The notes under the pieces are model-generated. The model ran no database searches. It saw nothing but the letters and a program-made list of their open reading frames with translations, and was not told the origin of the DNA. The translations under genes were made by a program, and so were the position numbers. Below are positions 5,268 to 12,227 of a stretch of DNA of 12,553 nucleotides, piece by piece. Numbering within the stretch: position 1 is the first letter of the stretch; each line of letters begins with the position of its first letter. This DNA comes from an uncultured Candidatus Saccharibacteria bacterium (GTDB taxonomy: Bacteria; Patescibacteria; Saccharimonadia; Saccharimonadales; Nanosynbacteraceae), in NCBI GenBank assembly GCA_947097375.1, contig CAMURE010000013.1, positions 1-12,553 of the forward strand, read 5' to 3'.

Positions 5268-5879
5268 TTATGCAAATAGCTCACGCCCAAATGTTGCTAA
5301 AATAACAACAATGATCACAACGGTCACTAGCGCCAACAGGAACGTGTCAAATCCCCGGTCGACAAATTTTCTCATACGCCTACCGCCAACCATCCTAGTC
5401 ACCACATTATACCTCGTCAGTCCGTAACAGACCAGCAGCATACCCGCATCCAGCGTCAAACACCACGGACACAGCGCACCAATCTCGACATAGCTCATAT
5501 AGAACATCCAGCCAGCAAACAATAAGCCGACCACCGCGCCCAGCTGCGCTCCCCACATAAACCACTTCGGAAACTTCGCACCCGCCAGCAATGCCACCCC
5601 GATAGTGACCATCACTGGCAGTGTCATCATACCGATAAAGCTATTAGGAAAGCTGAGCAACGCCGCTGACCAGTGATTTGCCACTACCGAACAACTTATA
5701 GCCGCATTTAGATCGCAGTTCAGCACAGCATGCGAATTTTTGGCAAGCGTCAGCGCTTCAATTGACAGTACAAATGAAGCCAGCAAACCCAAACTGCTAC
5801 CAATCAGCAACGCTAGTGCTGCAAGCCGCTGGCGTCTTAAATTTTTGTCTGAACACCACTTACGCAGCGCATCAAACAT
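5268..5879 (-). CDS. Vitamin K epoxide reductase (VKOR) family membrane oxidoreductase
   Basis: 203 residues. Bacterial VKOR homologues reoxidise a DsbA/thioredoxin-like partner and pass electrons to quinone, driving disulfide formation outside the cytoplasm. The four expected redox cysteines are present: the loop pair C55 and C63 (NCDLNAAISCSVV) and the active-site C137-P-W-C140 at the end of a membrane helix (ALCPWC). Hydrophobic segments lie near 18-46, 80-100, 107-133, 141-158 and 178-197. The last one is separated by a basic linker (GGRRMRK) and is extra to the four-helix core. ATG 5879 overlaps the preceding thioredoxin-fold gene by 8 nt, so the two proteins are made together and probably function together. 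Last gene of the ftsZ operon. Confidence 0.92.
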   Translation of the reverse strand: MFDALRKWCSDKNLRRQRLAALALLIGSSLGLLASFVLSIEALTLAKNSHAVLNCDLNAAISCSVVANHWSAALLSFPNSFIGMMTLPVMVTIGVALLAGAKFPKWFMWGAQLGAVVGLLFAGWMFYMSYVEIGALCPWCLTLDAGMLLVCYGLTRYNVVTRMVGGRRMRKFVDRGFDTFLLALVTVVIIVVILATFGRELFA

Positions 5880-6129
5880 AAAAACTCACCTCGCTAATCG
5901 TCGGCAATGGCAATCCGCGCCACATATTTTGCATCTGGCTATCGGCACTTAGCGCGATAATCGTTGGATACTCAACAATGTCGTATGTCCGGCAAAAATC
6001 GCTGCCCTCGGCCGAATCCGGATCAAGCTCCTCAATGGTATGCCCTGTCTGTCGACTAAAATCATGGAGAAAACTAATAACCTGGCGCGCATAATCGCTC
6101 TCCGTCCGATATACTACAACGACTCGCAT
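5872..6129 (-). CDS. Thioredoxin-fold protein lacking the CxxC motif
   Basis: 85 residues. The pattern is that of a small thioredoxin or glutaredoxin: first strand RVVVVYRT (2-9), helix DYARQVISFLHDF, second strand HTIEELDPDS with helix EGSDFCRTYDI, then the cis-proline turn EYPTIIAL (53-60, P55). The position after the first strand where CxxC should be reads RTESDYA, with no cysteine; the only cysteine is C46. It has no signal peptide, so as translated it is cytoplasmic. ATG 6129 shares its A with the TAA of nrdR (TAATG), and its 3' end overlaps the VKOR start. It may bind or regulate VKOR, or reduce through C46 alone. It cannot be a classical dithiol thioredoxin. Confidence 0.7.
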   Translation of the reverse strand: MRVVVVYRTESDYARQVISFLHDFSRQTGHTIEELDPDSAEGSDFCRTYDIVEYPTIIALSADSQMQNMWRGLPLPTISEVSFYV

Positions 6130-6581
6130 TATTCTCGACCTTTCTGACGGCGCTGCTCCAATATCTTGACGAAATCATCGAGCGTCTCAAATTTCTGAAA
6201 CACACTGGCGAAACGCACATACGCCACTTCGTTACATTTCGCCAGTTCGTCCAGCACAAACTCGCCGATTTGCCGCGACGGCACTTCTGATGCGCCGAGT
6301 GCATACAATTTATCTTCAACTGCCGTGATAATCGACTCAACTTCCTCGTCGGACTTGAGGAATTTGCCGACCGACTGGCGCACCGCATGTGCAAGCTTGA
6401 CGCGGTCAAATAACTCGCGGCCACCGTTGTTCTTGATCACGATGAGATTTGGTTTTTCGACTCGCTCATAGGTGGTAAAGCGTCGTCCATCCGGCGTCTC
6501 GCGGCGGCGGCGAATTGCTACACCATCAGAAACTTCTCGCGACTCAATTACGCGGCTGTCACCAATGTTAAATCCGCTCAT
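6129..6581 (-). CDS. nrdR: NrdR-type transcriptional repressor without zinc-ribbon cysteines
   Basis: 150 residues, the usual NrdR length. NrdR senses ATP/dATP through an ATP-cone and represses ribonucleotide reductase genes. The core family string AIRRRRE...GRRFTTYERVE (22-42) and the whole ATP-cone (about 48-138: IKNNGGRELFDRVKLAHAV, LGASEVPSRQIGEFVLDEL, EVAYVRFASVFQKFE) are present. Family members begin with a four-cysteine zinc ribbon (CPYC and CxxC); here the start is [16 protein letters not shown] and the second pair reads ETPDG, so all four cysteines are gone. The ATG is firmly set by GGAGGAA immediately upstream, so the loss is not a wrong start. Its ATG shares one base with the ftsZ stop (TAATG), an unusual partner gene for nrdR. 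DNA binding would have to use the basic RRRR region or a different fold. Confidence 0.93.
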   Translation of the reverse strand: MSGFNIGDSRVIESREVSDGVAIRRRRETPDGRRFTTYERVEKPNLIVIKNNGGRELFDRVKLAHAVRQSVGKFLKSDEEVESIITAVEDKLYALGASEVPSRQIGEFVLDELAKCNEVAYVRFASVFQKFETLDDFVKILEQRRQKGRE

Positions 6582-7771
6582 TATTCCTCCTTGTTCTTTT
6601 TGCGGCGACGAAGGAATGCTGGCGTATCATCCTCATCCGCTTCATCCTCGACTGGCTGATCCCAGATATTGTTCTCTTGCTCAGACGTAAAGTCCGTTGC
6701 TCCACTCTGCTCACTGAGCTCCAGATCAATCCCTTCAACCACCTCGTCATCAACCTCAGTCTCTGATTCACGTGGCGTCTCGCCCGTCAGGCTCACCTCA
6801 TGATCATGATAGGTCTCGCTATCGAACCCGGTGGCGATAACCGTGATGATCACCTCATCTTCGAGCTCTGGCTTGAGCGTCGCACCAAAGATAATATTAG
6901 CATCAGGACTGACCGCACTGGTAATTACCTCAGCCGCCTCCTGAATTTCTGCCATGCTCATGTCATAGCCACCAGTCACGTTAAACAACACACCTTTCGC
7001 GCCGTCAATCGATACCTCGATCAGCGGGCTCTCAATCGCTTGCTGAGCGGCCTGTACTGCACGATTTTCACCATCAGCCCGACCAATCCCCATTAGCGCC
7101 GAGCCAGCACGGCTCATCACCGCCTTGACGTCAGCAAAGTCGAGATTGATCAGCCCATGTTCGGTAATAAGCTCAGAAATACCCTGCACGCCTTGGCGCA
7201 GCACGTCATCAGCAATCTTGAATGTCTCGAGCAGCGGCGTCCGTCGATCAATCGTCTGCAACAAGCGATCATTCGGAATAGTAATCAACGTGTCAACTTG
7301 TCGACCCAGGTGAGTGATCGCCCAGTCTGCATTCACTCGGCGCTTTTCACCCTCAAAGCTAAACGGCCGCGTCGCCACGCCAACCACCAAGATGTCCATC
7401 TCGCGAGCGATCTCCGCCACAATATGTCCAGCACCCGATCCTGTTCCACCGCCAGCACCGATCGTTACAAACACCATGTCCGCGCCCTCAAGTGCCTGGC
7501 GAATCTCCTCGCGCGATTCATTAGCTGCCGCCTCACCAACCATCGGATCAGCACCGGCACCCAATCCATTGGTCGTGGTGTGCCCGAGATGAATCTTGAC
7601 ATCCGCCTTGGAATTATGCAGCGCCTGAGCATCAGTGTTCATGGCGATAAACTGCACGCCAGCAAGCCCCGCATCTTTCATCCGATTGATGGCCGAACCG
7701 CCAGCTCCACCGACACCGACAACTTTGATACTGGCAAACGTTTGAACTTCACTTGGTGTAATCTGCGGCAT
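6581..7771 (-). CDS. ftsZ: Cell division tubulin homologue FtsZ
   Basis: 396 residues. GTPase that polymerises into the division ring on the inner face of the membrane. Visible: [13 protein letters not shown] (19-31), the tubulin signature GAGGGTGSG (105-113), the T5/T6 region RRVNADWAI, and the T7 loop [11 protein letters not shown] (209-219) with catalytic D211 and D214, which completes the GTPase site of the next subunit. After the globular part (to about residue 316) comes an acidic linker rich in E and D (residues about 325-385), and the C-terminal peptide [11 protein letters not shown], the FtsA/membrane-anchor binding tail. ATG 7771 has GGGAGAGGAA as ribosome site and an extended -10 promoter upstream. 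It is followed without gap by nrdR, the thioredoxin-like gene and VKOR. ftsA lies just upstream with its own promoter. Confidence 0.98.
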   Translation of the reverse strand: MPQITPSEVQTFASIKVVGVGGAGGSAINRMKDAGLAGVQFIAMNTDAQALHNSKADVKIHLGHTTTNGLGAGADPMVGEAAANESREEIRQALEGADMVFVTIGAGGGTGSGAGHIVAEIAREMDILVVGVATRPFSFEGEKRRVNADWAITHLGRQVDTLITIPNDRLLQTIDRRTPLLETFKIADDVLRQGVQGISELITEHGLINLDFADVKAVMSRAGSALMGIGRADGENRAVQAAQQAIESPLIEVSIDGAKGVLFNVTGGYDMSMAEIQEAAEVITSAVSPDANIIFGATLKPELEDEVIITVIATGFDSETYHDHEVSLTGETPRESETEVDDEVVEGIDLELSEQSGATDFTSEQENNIWDQPVEDEADEDDTPAFLRRRKKNKEE

Positions 7772-7798
7772 TTTCCTCTCCCTATCTTTCTCTTATCA

Positions 7799-7804
7799 AG
7801 TATA
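7799..7804 (-). promoter_or_regulatory. Extended -10 promoter element upstream of ftsZ
   Basis: TGG-TATACT (an extended TGn -10) in the 53-nt gap between ftsA and ftsZ; the predicted start is near 7792, leaving a leader of about 20 nt that carries GGGAGAGG. No convincing -35 is seen. It would let ftsZ and its downstream genes be expressed above the ftsA read-through. Confidence 0.5.
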
Positions 7805-7824
7805 CCATCTTTGTCTACTAGCTC

Positions 7825-9048
7825 CTACTTAAACCTCGCTAGCAATCGACTAATCATTCCGCCGGCCTTTTTTGTTACCGAACCCACCTTGCTCTGTGCG
7901 TGCTCGGCCCGCTCAGCCCCCGCCCCATCAATGAGCATTAGACCAATTGCCGCCGCAAACTCCGGCCCATTCGCCTCGTCACTCACGCCTGCATACCCTG
8001 CTGGCACGCCTAGTTTAGCCGCCACGCCGAGGCTATTTTTCGCAAATTCGACCAGATCCTTAACCTTAGCGCCACCACCAACCAGCACCATACCGCTTGG
8101 CAGCCGTCCGATGCCGCCGGCCCGCTTCAATTCTTTGGCGACTAGCTCGAAAATCTCCTCATAGCGCGCCTCAACAATCTCATCAATCTCGCTTTGCTCA
8201 AATGTATACACCTGTTTGTCGTGCTTGGTATCAACGCGACCAGCCTTACCGCCGCCCAGCCGGGCATGTGCCAATTTGACTGCCTCAGCGATCTCCGGGT
8301 CAGTCTTTAGCCCAATCGCCACATCATTTGTCACGTTCTGCGCCCCCATAGGAATCACCGCCACATGCTGCAAATCGCCCTCTTCAAATACCGCCACGCC
8401 AGTTGTACTGCCACCAATGTCGATAACTGCCACGCCGTTCTCAATCTGCGACTCACTGAGCACCGCTCGCGCTGCCGCCAACACGCTCGGTGTCAAGCTC
8501 GAGGCAGTGACATTCGCCATCTCGGCCGAGCGGCGTAAATTCGCTACATACGGCGTTAGGCCCGAGACCACATTTGCTCGCAGCTCCAGACGCGTGCCAC
8601 TCATCCCCACCGGATCCTTGATGTTGTCCTGTCCGTCCAACCGATAGGCATGCGGCACAATCTCCAAAATCTCTCGATTCGCCGGCACCTTCCCGGTCGT
8701 CGCCACTTCCTCAATCCGCAGCACGTCCTCGTCTGTCACTTCGCCGCCGCTCATCCCCACGGCGATCATACCATCGGCCTTGGTGCTCAAAATATGCGAA
8801 CCATTGATACTCAGTGCCGCTGTATTAATATGATGGCCACTCATGCGCTCAGCCGCCTCAAGTGCCTTGTCAATCGCCGCCGCTGGCCCTGTTAGGTTCG
8901 ATACCGCACCCTTACGCATGCCGCTATTTTCACTCACACCAACGCCAACAATATTCGGCAGACCCGACTCTCCGACATGTCCAACCACGCAGCGCACGGT
9001 CTTCGTACCAACATCAATTCCTACCACATATCGAGATTGTTCTTGCAT
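7825..9048 (-). CDS. ftsA: Cell division actin homologue FtsA
   Basis: 407 residues. Actin-like ATPase that tethers FtsZ to the membrane and recruits the division machinery. Actin-fold motifs in order: phosphate-1 VVGIDVGTKTVRCVVG (8-23), phosphate-2 VAVIDIGGSTTGVAVF (206-221), adenosine loop GMVLVGGGAKVKDL (319-332). The 1C domain lies between (about 85-165). The last residues GGMISRLLARFK form the amphipathic membrane-targeting helix typical of FtsA. The order ftsA-ftsZ is conserved in many bacteria. ATG 9048 has no Shine-Dalgarno sequence; TTGACG-18-TATACT ends 6 nt before it, so the transcript should start at the ATG. That promoter lies in the 3' end of map. Confidence 0.97.
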   Translation of the reverse strand: MQEQSRYVVGIDVGTKTVRCVVGHVGESGLPNIVGVGVSENSGMRKGAVSNLTGPAAAIDKALEAAERMSGHHINTAALSINGSHILSTKADGMIAVGMSGGEVTDEDVLRIEEVATTGKVPANREILEIVPHAYRLDGQDNIKDPVGMSGTRLELRANVVSGLTPYVANLRRSAEMANVTASSLTPSVLAAARAVLSESQIENGVAVIDIGGSTTGVAVFEEGDLQHVAVIPMGAQNVTNDVAIGLKTDPEIAEAVKLAHARLGGGKAGRVDTKHDKQVYTFEQSEIDEIVEARYEEIFELVAKELKRAGGIGRLPSGMVLVGGGAKVKDLVEFAKNSLGVAAKLGVPAGYAGVSDEANGPEFAAAIGLMLIDGAGAERAEHAQSKVGSVTKKAGGMISRLLARFK

Positions 9049-9054
9049 ATGCTT

Positions 9055-9084
9055 AGTATACCAGATCGCCTAGAGTATCGTCAA
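9055..9084 (-). promoter_or_regulatory. Promoter of ftsA, predicted leaderless
   Basis: TTGACG (9084-9079), 18-bp spacer, extended -10 TGG-TATACT (9060-9055), then AAGCAT and ATG 9048. The expected +1 falls on the ATG. It overlaps the last codons of map. The TATACT-nn-GCATATG string is the same as at the LiaF-like gene. Confidence 0.65.
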
Positions 9085-9837
9085 AATCTCTGCACCCGTC
9101 TCAGTAATCAATACGGTGTGTTCAAAATGCGCACCCAGACTGCCGTCTTTCATGCTAATTGTCCAGCCATCATCCTCAGTCACAATTTTCTCACCGCCGA
9201 GGCTGGCCATTGGCTCAATCGCAATCGTATCACCAGCGTGCAACACGGGACCGGTACCGCGCTGACCATAATTTGGAATCTCTGGACTCATGTGCATTTC
9301 CAGCCCAACGCCGTGACCAACCAGCTCACGAATGATACCCAATTTCGCTTTTTTCAGCACCACTTCAATGGCTGCTGAGATATCACCAACGCGCGTTCCC
9401 TCGCCAGAAATTGCATCAATCCCTGCATACAAACTCTGTTCCGTCGCGTGCAGTAAATGTTTTTTAGCGCCGCGCGGCTCTTCGTCAACCACCATAGTGA
9501 AGGCGCTGTCGGTTTTCATACCATGGTAGCCAATCACCAGATCAAAACTCACCACATCGCCCTTCTCGAACATATATTCCGTCGGGAACGAATGCACCAA
9601 TTGCTCATTGGTCGACACACAAATCACTCCTGGAAATTTCACCTCATCCGTCAAATACGTCGCTTCCGCGCCAAAATCCTTGATTCGCCCAGCCACAAAG
9701 TCATTAACATCCAGCTCGCTCATTCCAGCCGTCACCTGCTGGCGCAATTCATCATAAATCGTCGCCAACATCCGCCCGCATTCGCGCATATCCTTCATCT
9801 GCTGCGGCGTTTTTTCGCCAGTAATTAAAGTTGGCAT
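9070..9837 (-). CDS. map: Methionine aminopeptidase, type I
   Basis: 255 residues. Removes the initiator methionine from new proteins after deformylation. All five metal ligands are visible: D99 (VSFDLVIG), D110 (MKTDSAF), H175 (LVGHGVGLEMH), E208 (IAIEPM) and E239 (HFEHTVLI); H82 (LVHSFP) is the substrate histidine. The spacing matches the short type I bacterial enzyme, with no N-terminal zinc finger. The ATG at 9837 overlaps the end of adk by 13 nt. The pair adk-map is common in bacterial ribosomal-protein operons; here it is joined to rpsU-yqeY rather than to secY. Confidence 0.97.
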   Translation of the reverse strand: MPTLITGEKTPQQMKDMRECGRMLATIYDELRQQVTAGMSELDVNDFVAGRIKDFGAEATYLTDEVKFPGVICVSTNEQLVHSFPTEYMFEKGDVVSFDLVIGYHGMKTDSAFTMVVDEEPRGAKKHLLHATEQSLYAGIDAISGEGTRVGDISAAIEVVLKKAKLGIIRELVGHGVGLEMHMSPEIPNYGQRGTGPVLHAGDTIAIEPMASLGGEKIVTEDDGWTISMKDGSLGAHFEHTVLITETGAEILTIL

Positions 9838-10376
9838 GCGTATGCCGCCTCTTCATAAATCCGATCATGCACTTCGCCAGCCGTACCGACGCCATCCAGA
9901 TGGACAATCCTAACCCCTGCCTCGGCAAAAATACCTAACACCGGATACATTTTTTGCCGATAAATCGTCATTCGCCGGGCAATTGCCTCTGGCGTGTCCT
10001 CCAAACGGCCGCGCTTTTCTAGCCGCCGCATAATCTCCGCCTCCGGCACTTCCAGTGAAATCACCGTGTCAATTTTCTCATTCATCCGCGCCATGTAATC
10101 ATCCAGCCATGCCGCCTGTTCCTTCGTCCGCGGAAAACCGTCAACGATAATGTTTGAATATTTTTTATCGCGCGCATCCTGCACCGCCTGTTCAAACACC
10201 TGATAAATCAGTTCATTGCTAGCCAATTCGCCCGACCGTAAAATGTTAATCACCGCCGGATCATTACTTCGGCGCAGCATCTCGCCGGTCGATAGCCATT
10301 TCCAACCCTGGCGCGCCGCCAGCATCTGCCCCTGCATACTTTTACCAGCCCCCGGCGGCCCAAATAATAAGATCAT
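9825..10376 (-). CDS. adk: Adenylate kinase, short form
   Basis: 183 residues. Interconverts ATP + AMP and 2 ADP. P-loop GPPGAGKS (6-13), AMP-binding STGEMLRR (29-36), the VDGFPRT motif (98-104) and the lid region GRLEDTPEAIARRM are visible. The lid is the short type without the four-cysteine zinc domain; the total length agrees with that. ATG 10376 is preceded by AAAGGAG at good spacing. The 3' end runs 13 nt into map. The gene lies 23 nt downstream of the yqeY stop. UMP/CMP kinase relatives share these motifs, so a broader NMP specificity is not excluded, but adk beside map is the standard arrangement. Confidence 0.95.
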   Translation of the reverse strand: MILLFGPPGAGKSMQGQMLAARQGWKWLSTGEMLRRSNDPAVINILRSGELASNELIYQVFEQAVQDARDKKYSNIIVDGFPRTKEQAAWLDDYMARMNEKIDTVISLEVPEAEIMRRLEKRGRLEDTPEAIARRMTIYRQKMYPVLGIFAEAGVRIVHLDGVGTAGEVHDRIYEEAAYACQL

Positions 10377-10399
10377 CTTTCGCTCCTTTTTCTGTGTTG

Positions 10400-10858
10400 T
10401 TATTGTTTTGCTAGCATTTCTTTGGTAATTCTCGCAATCGAGGCGCCATCAGCCGCATTGCCAGCCTTAGCCTTCACCGCACTGATCACCTGACCCATTT
10501 GCTGCATCGTCGCACCCGAATCAGCAACCGCTGCCTCGACCATTGCCCGAATCTCATCTTCGCTCAGCTGTTTAGGCAAAAATTCTTGTAAAATTGCTGC
10601 CTCTTGCTCCTCCGGCTCAGCCAATTCCGCCCGGCCGTTTGCTCGATATAATTCGGCACTTTCTTTGCGTTTTTTAACTTCGCGGGCAATAACCTTCTCG
10701 ACTTCTGCATCGTTTAGGCCCTCGTCGCGCTTACCGAGCGACACCTCCTCATTAAGAATTGCCGCCTTCAAATTACGCAGTACGTCACCCCGAAAACGAT
10801 GCCGCCCTAGAAGAGCGGCTTTCATCTCATCAGCAATACGCGCTTTGAGCGCCGACAT
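10400..10858 (-). CDS. yqeY: YqeY / GatB-tail domain protein
   Basis: 152 residues, full length for the YqeY family, whose fold matches the tail domain of the GatB amidotransferase subunit and is thought to interact with tRNA. Diagnostic segments: RGDVLRNLKAAILNEEV (23-39), VIAREVKKRKESAELYRANGRAELAEPEEQEAAILQEFLPKQLSEDEI (56-103), and the C-terminal GQVISAVKAKAGNAADGASIARITKE (121-146). The ATG shares one base with the rpsU stop (TAATG). The rpsU-yqeY pair is widespread; its biochemical role is not settled. Confidence 0.95.
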   Translation of the reverse strand: MSALKARIADEMKAALLGRHRFRGDVLRNLKAAILNEEVSLGKRDEGLNDAEVEKVIAREVKKRKESAELYRANGRAELAEPEEQEAAILQEFLPKQLSEDEIRAMVEAAVADSGATMQQMGQVISAVKAKAGNAADGASIARITKEMLAKQ

Positions 10859-11076
10859 TAACGCGTTGCCCCCATACGCATCCTGGCTGTTTTCTCGGCC
10901 CGGCGCTCGCGGCGAATAATCGCTTTCTTGCGGCGCTCAACCTTGGAAATCGGCTTAGCAAACCGCATCACTGACTTTGCCCGCGCAAGGACACCACTCT
11001 GCAGCACCTTGCGATTAAAGCGACGAATCACATTCTCGTTCGCTTCCTTCTGATCTTTACGTGTAACTTGAACCAT
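10858..11076 (-). CDS. rpsU: 30S ribosomal protein bS21
   Basis: 72 residues, very basic, with the bS21 pattern: N-terminal VQVTRKDQKEANENVIRRFNRKVLQSG (2-28), then ARAKSVMRFAKPISKVERRKKAIIRRERR. bS21 sits near the mRNA anti-Shine-Dalgarno region of the small subunit and helps initiation. ATG 11076 is chosen over the upstream in-frame start at 11115 because the bS21 homology begins here and an extended -10 (TGT-TACAAT, 11092-11087) lies inside the longer version. The predicted leader is only about 4 nt, so the message is nearly leaderless. First gene of rpsU-yqeY-adk-map. Confidence 0.95.
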   Translation of the reverse strand: MVQVTRKDQKEANENVIRRFNRKVLQSGVLARAKSVMRFAKPISKVERRKKAIIRRERRAEKTARMRMGATR

Positions 11077-11086
11077 ATCGCTATGT

Positions 11087-11092
11087 ATTGTA
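11087..11092 (-). promoter_or_regulatory. Extended -10 promoter of the rpsU operon
   Basis: TACAAT preceded by TGT, giving a TGn extended -10; a weak -35 (TTGTAC) lies 17 bp upstream. The predicted start is near 11080, four bases before the rpsU ATG. It sits directly after the terminator hairpin of the upstream gene. Confidence 0.5.
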
Positions 11093-11098
11093 ACAGAT

Positions 11099-11132
11099 AA
11101 CAGGGCGCCGTACAATATGCGGGCGCCTTGTT
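11099..11132 (-). terminator. GGCGCC hairpin between the hypothetical gene and rpsU
   Basis: GGCGCC (11104-11109) and GGCGCC (11122-11127) pair, extended by AACA/TGTT across one mismatch, with a 12-nt loop. The stem is GC-rich; the following bases on the minus strand (TGTTATCTGTT) are only moderately T-rich. It is the likely terminator of the gene ending at 11155, and on the plus strand it is followed by TTGTTTACTGTT. Confidence 0.55.
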
Positions 11133-11154
11133 TACTGTTCTATTGCCATAGTCC

Positions 11155-12027
11155 TTAAGATTTATTACGAAGACGATACTTGATAAAATTCCGACGGACA
11201 CCGCTCATGATGTCGTCATATCCATATAGTCTCCGGCGGTCAAGACGATGCCCAACTTGTTCCCCTACTAAACGCTCTGCTGCGGCAGATAAACCCATAT
11301 CTGTACCCTTAAAATCGTAATAGTTGTTCGGATGATTTACGTCGTACTTTTCTGGGTTCTCGACGACTAGCTCCGCCCTCACCTGCTCGAGCAGCCCCAA
11401 TATATGCGAACACTCTTTCCGCTCTTCTTCACTATATCCAAACTCCTCTAGAAGCTGGTCATTAAGCCAATCTTGCAGCACCCGCACCTGGTCAATATCC
11501 TTCTGCTGTTCATCGGCAGGGAGATCTGCATATGACTGTGCTAGCACAGAATTACCGTATTGTGGATCGAGAACCCACTGGTTGCGCTCCAACCAGTTAG
11601 CATGAATTAACGTACCATACTTTTCTTGCACCTCTGGGTCAGACAGATCCAAAGCACGGATGTTATCGGCGCCCACCTCATCCACCAAGCTAATGAGGAG
11701 TTCTGCACCGCCACGGTTCTGCCCTTTCCAATATTCAGAAAACTGATCGTACGGTGCATTGGCAATGTCAACCACCATTGACCGCGCTAAAGCAAGCGCC
11801 GCCTCTGGAGTATATCCTTCGTCTTCTAGCTGCGCCGCCACTTCTTCGGGAGACTTTCCTCGCAAATCTTTTTCGCCATTTGCCCCGCGCCATGCTGGTT
11901 CAAACGTACCATCTTCACGTTTTGGATAATTTTTTTCAGCATAATCCCGCGCCAATGGTATCGCTAGCGACTCAACACGTGGGTCTAGACCTTGTTCTTT
12001 TTCAATTTTTTCATAATTTTGTGTCAT
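11155..12027 (-). CDS. Hypothetical protein with a weak RyR-like segment
   Basis: 290 residues from ATG 12027, chosen because AAGGAAA lies 6-7 nt upstream; a TTG at 12054 would add nine residues without a ribosome site. No signal peptide, membrane segment or known family is recognised with confidence. The protein is acidic and rich in tryptophan, tyrosine and glutamate. Residues about 135-185 (HANWLERNQW ... YADLPADEQQKD...VRVLQDWL) resemble the RyR-type domain pattern (HxxW then YxxLPxxE-xxKD), but the match is loose. The basic tail GVRRNFIKYRLRNKS could bind nucleic acid or membrane. It is a single-gene unit with a strong promoter and a terminator. It resembles the split hypothetical gene at 4369-3237 in promoter design and overall character; no clear sequence similarity between the two proteins is visible by eye. 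Confidence 0.75.
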   Translation of the reverse strand: MTQNYEKIEKEQGLDPRVESLAIPLARDYAEKNYPKREDGTFEPAWRGANGEKDLRGKSPEEVAAQLEDEGYTPEAALALARSMVVDIANAPYDQFSEYWKGQNRGGAELLISLVDEVGADNIRALDLSDPEVQEKYGTLIHANWLERNQWVLDPQYGNSVLAQSYADLPADEQQKDIDQVRVLQDWLNDQLLEEFGYSEEERKECSHILGLLEQVRAELVVENPEKYDVNHPNNYYDFKGTDMGLSAAAERLVGEQVGHRLDRRRLYGYDDIMSGVRRNFIKYRLRNKS

Positions 12028-12072
12028 GTTTATTTCCTTCCGCATGTTTAGCAAGCTTTATATTATGGGCTC

Positions 12073-12101
12073 ATATTACTCTCTCTCTCGCGATTTGTCA
12101 A
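12073..12101 (-). promoter_or_regulatory. Promoter of the hypothetical gene, with a GA repeat in the spacer
   Basis: TTGACA (12101-12096), a 17-bp spacer and TAATAT (12078-12073); predicted start near 12066. The spacer contains an 11-nt alternating GA run (12089-12079), whose length sets the -35/-10 distance. The motif CTTGACAAAT ... AGAGTA is shared with the promoter at 4443-4415. Confidence 0.65.
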
Positions 12102-12227
12102 GTCACCAACATTCCCTCAAAAACCACAAGCCCGCACAACATAACATCGTTGCGAATTTCACAACGAAAAAACTACTACACCCAAATAACTGACGATTGC
12201 TTTCAAACAAAAGTTGTAATTATCACA
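12102..12227. other. Spacer after recJ, no gene seen
   Basis: AT-rich region with no credible reading frame. It contains an imperfect palindrome, CGTTGCG-AATTT-CACAACG (12148-12166), flanked by A6 on the plus strand. On the minus strand the T-run precedes the hairpin, so it is not a standard terminator for recJ. Confidence 0.4.

Noticed and set aside
7157..8164. Long plus-strand open frame of 335 codons across ftsZ and ftsA
   Set aside because: It lies antisense to two strongly conserved genes, has no ribosome site or recognisable domains, and its composition is that of a complementary-strand shadow.
11077..11115. Longer bS21 from the upstream in-frame start
   Set aside because: The extra residues contain the promoter -10 and do not match bS21.
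12148..12166. Palindrome after recJ as an intrinsic terminator
   Set aside because: The T-run is on the wrong side for the minus strand and the stem is short with a wobble pair; left only as a possible operator.
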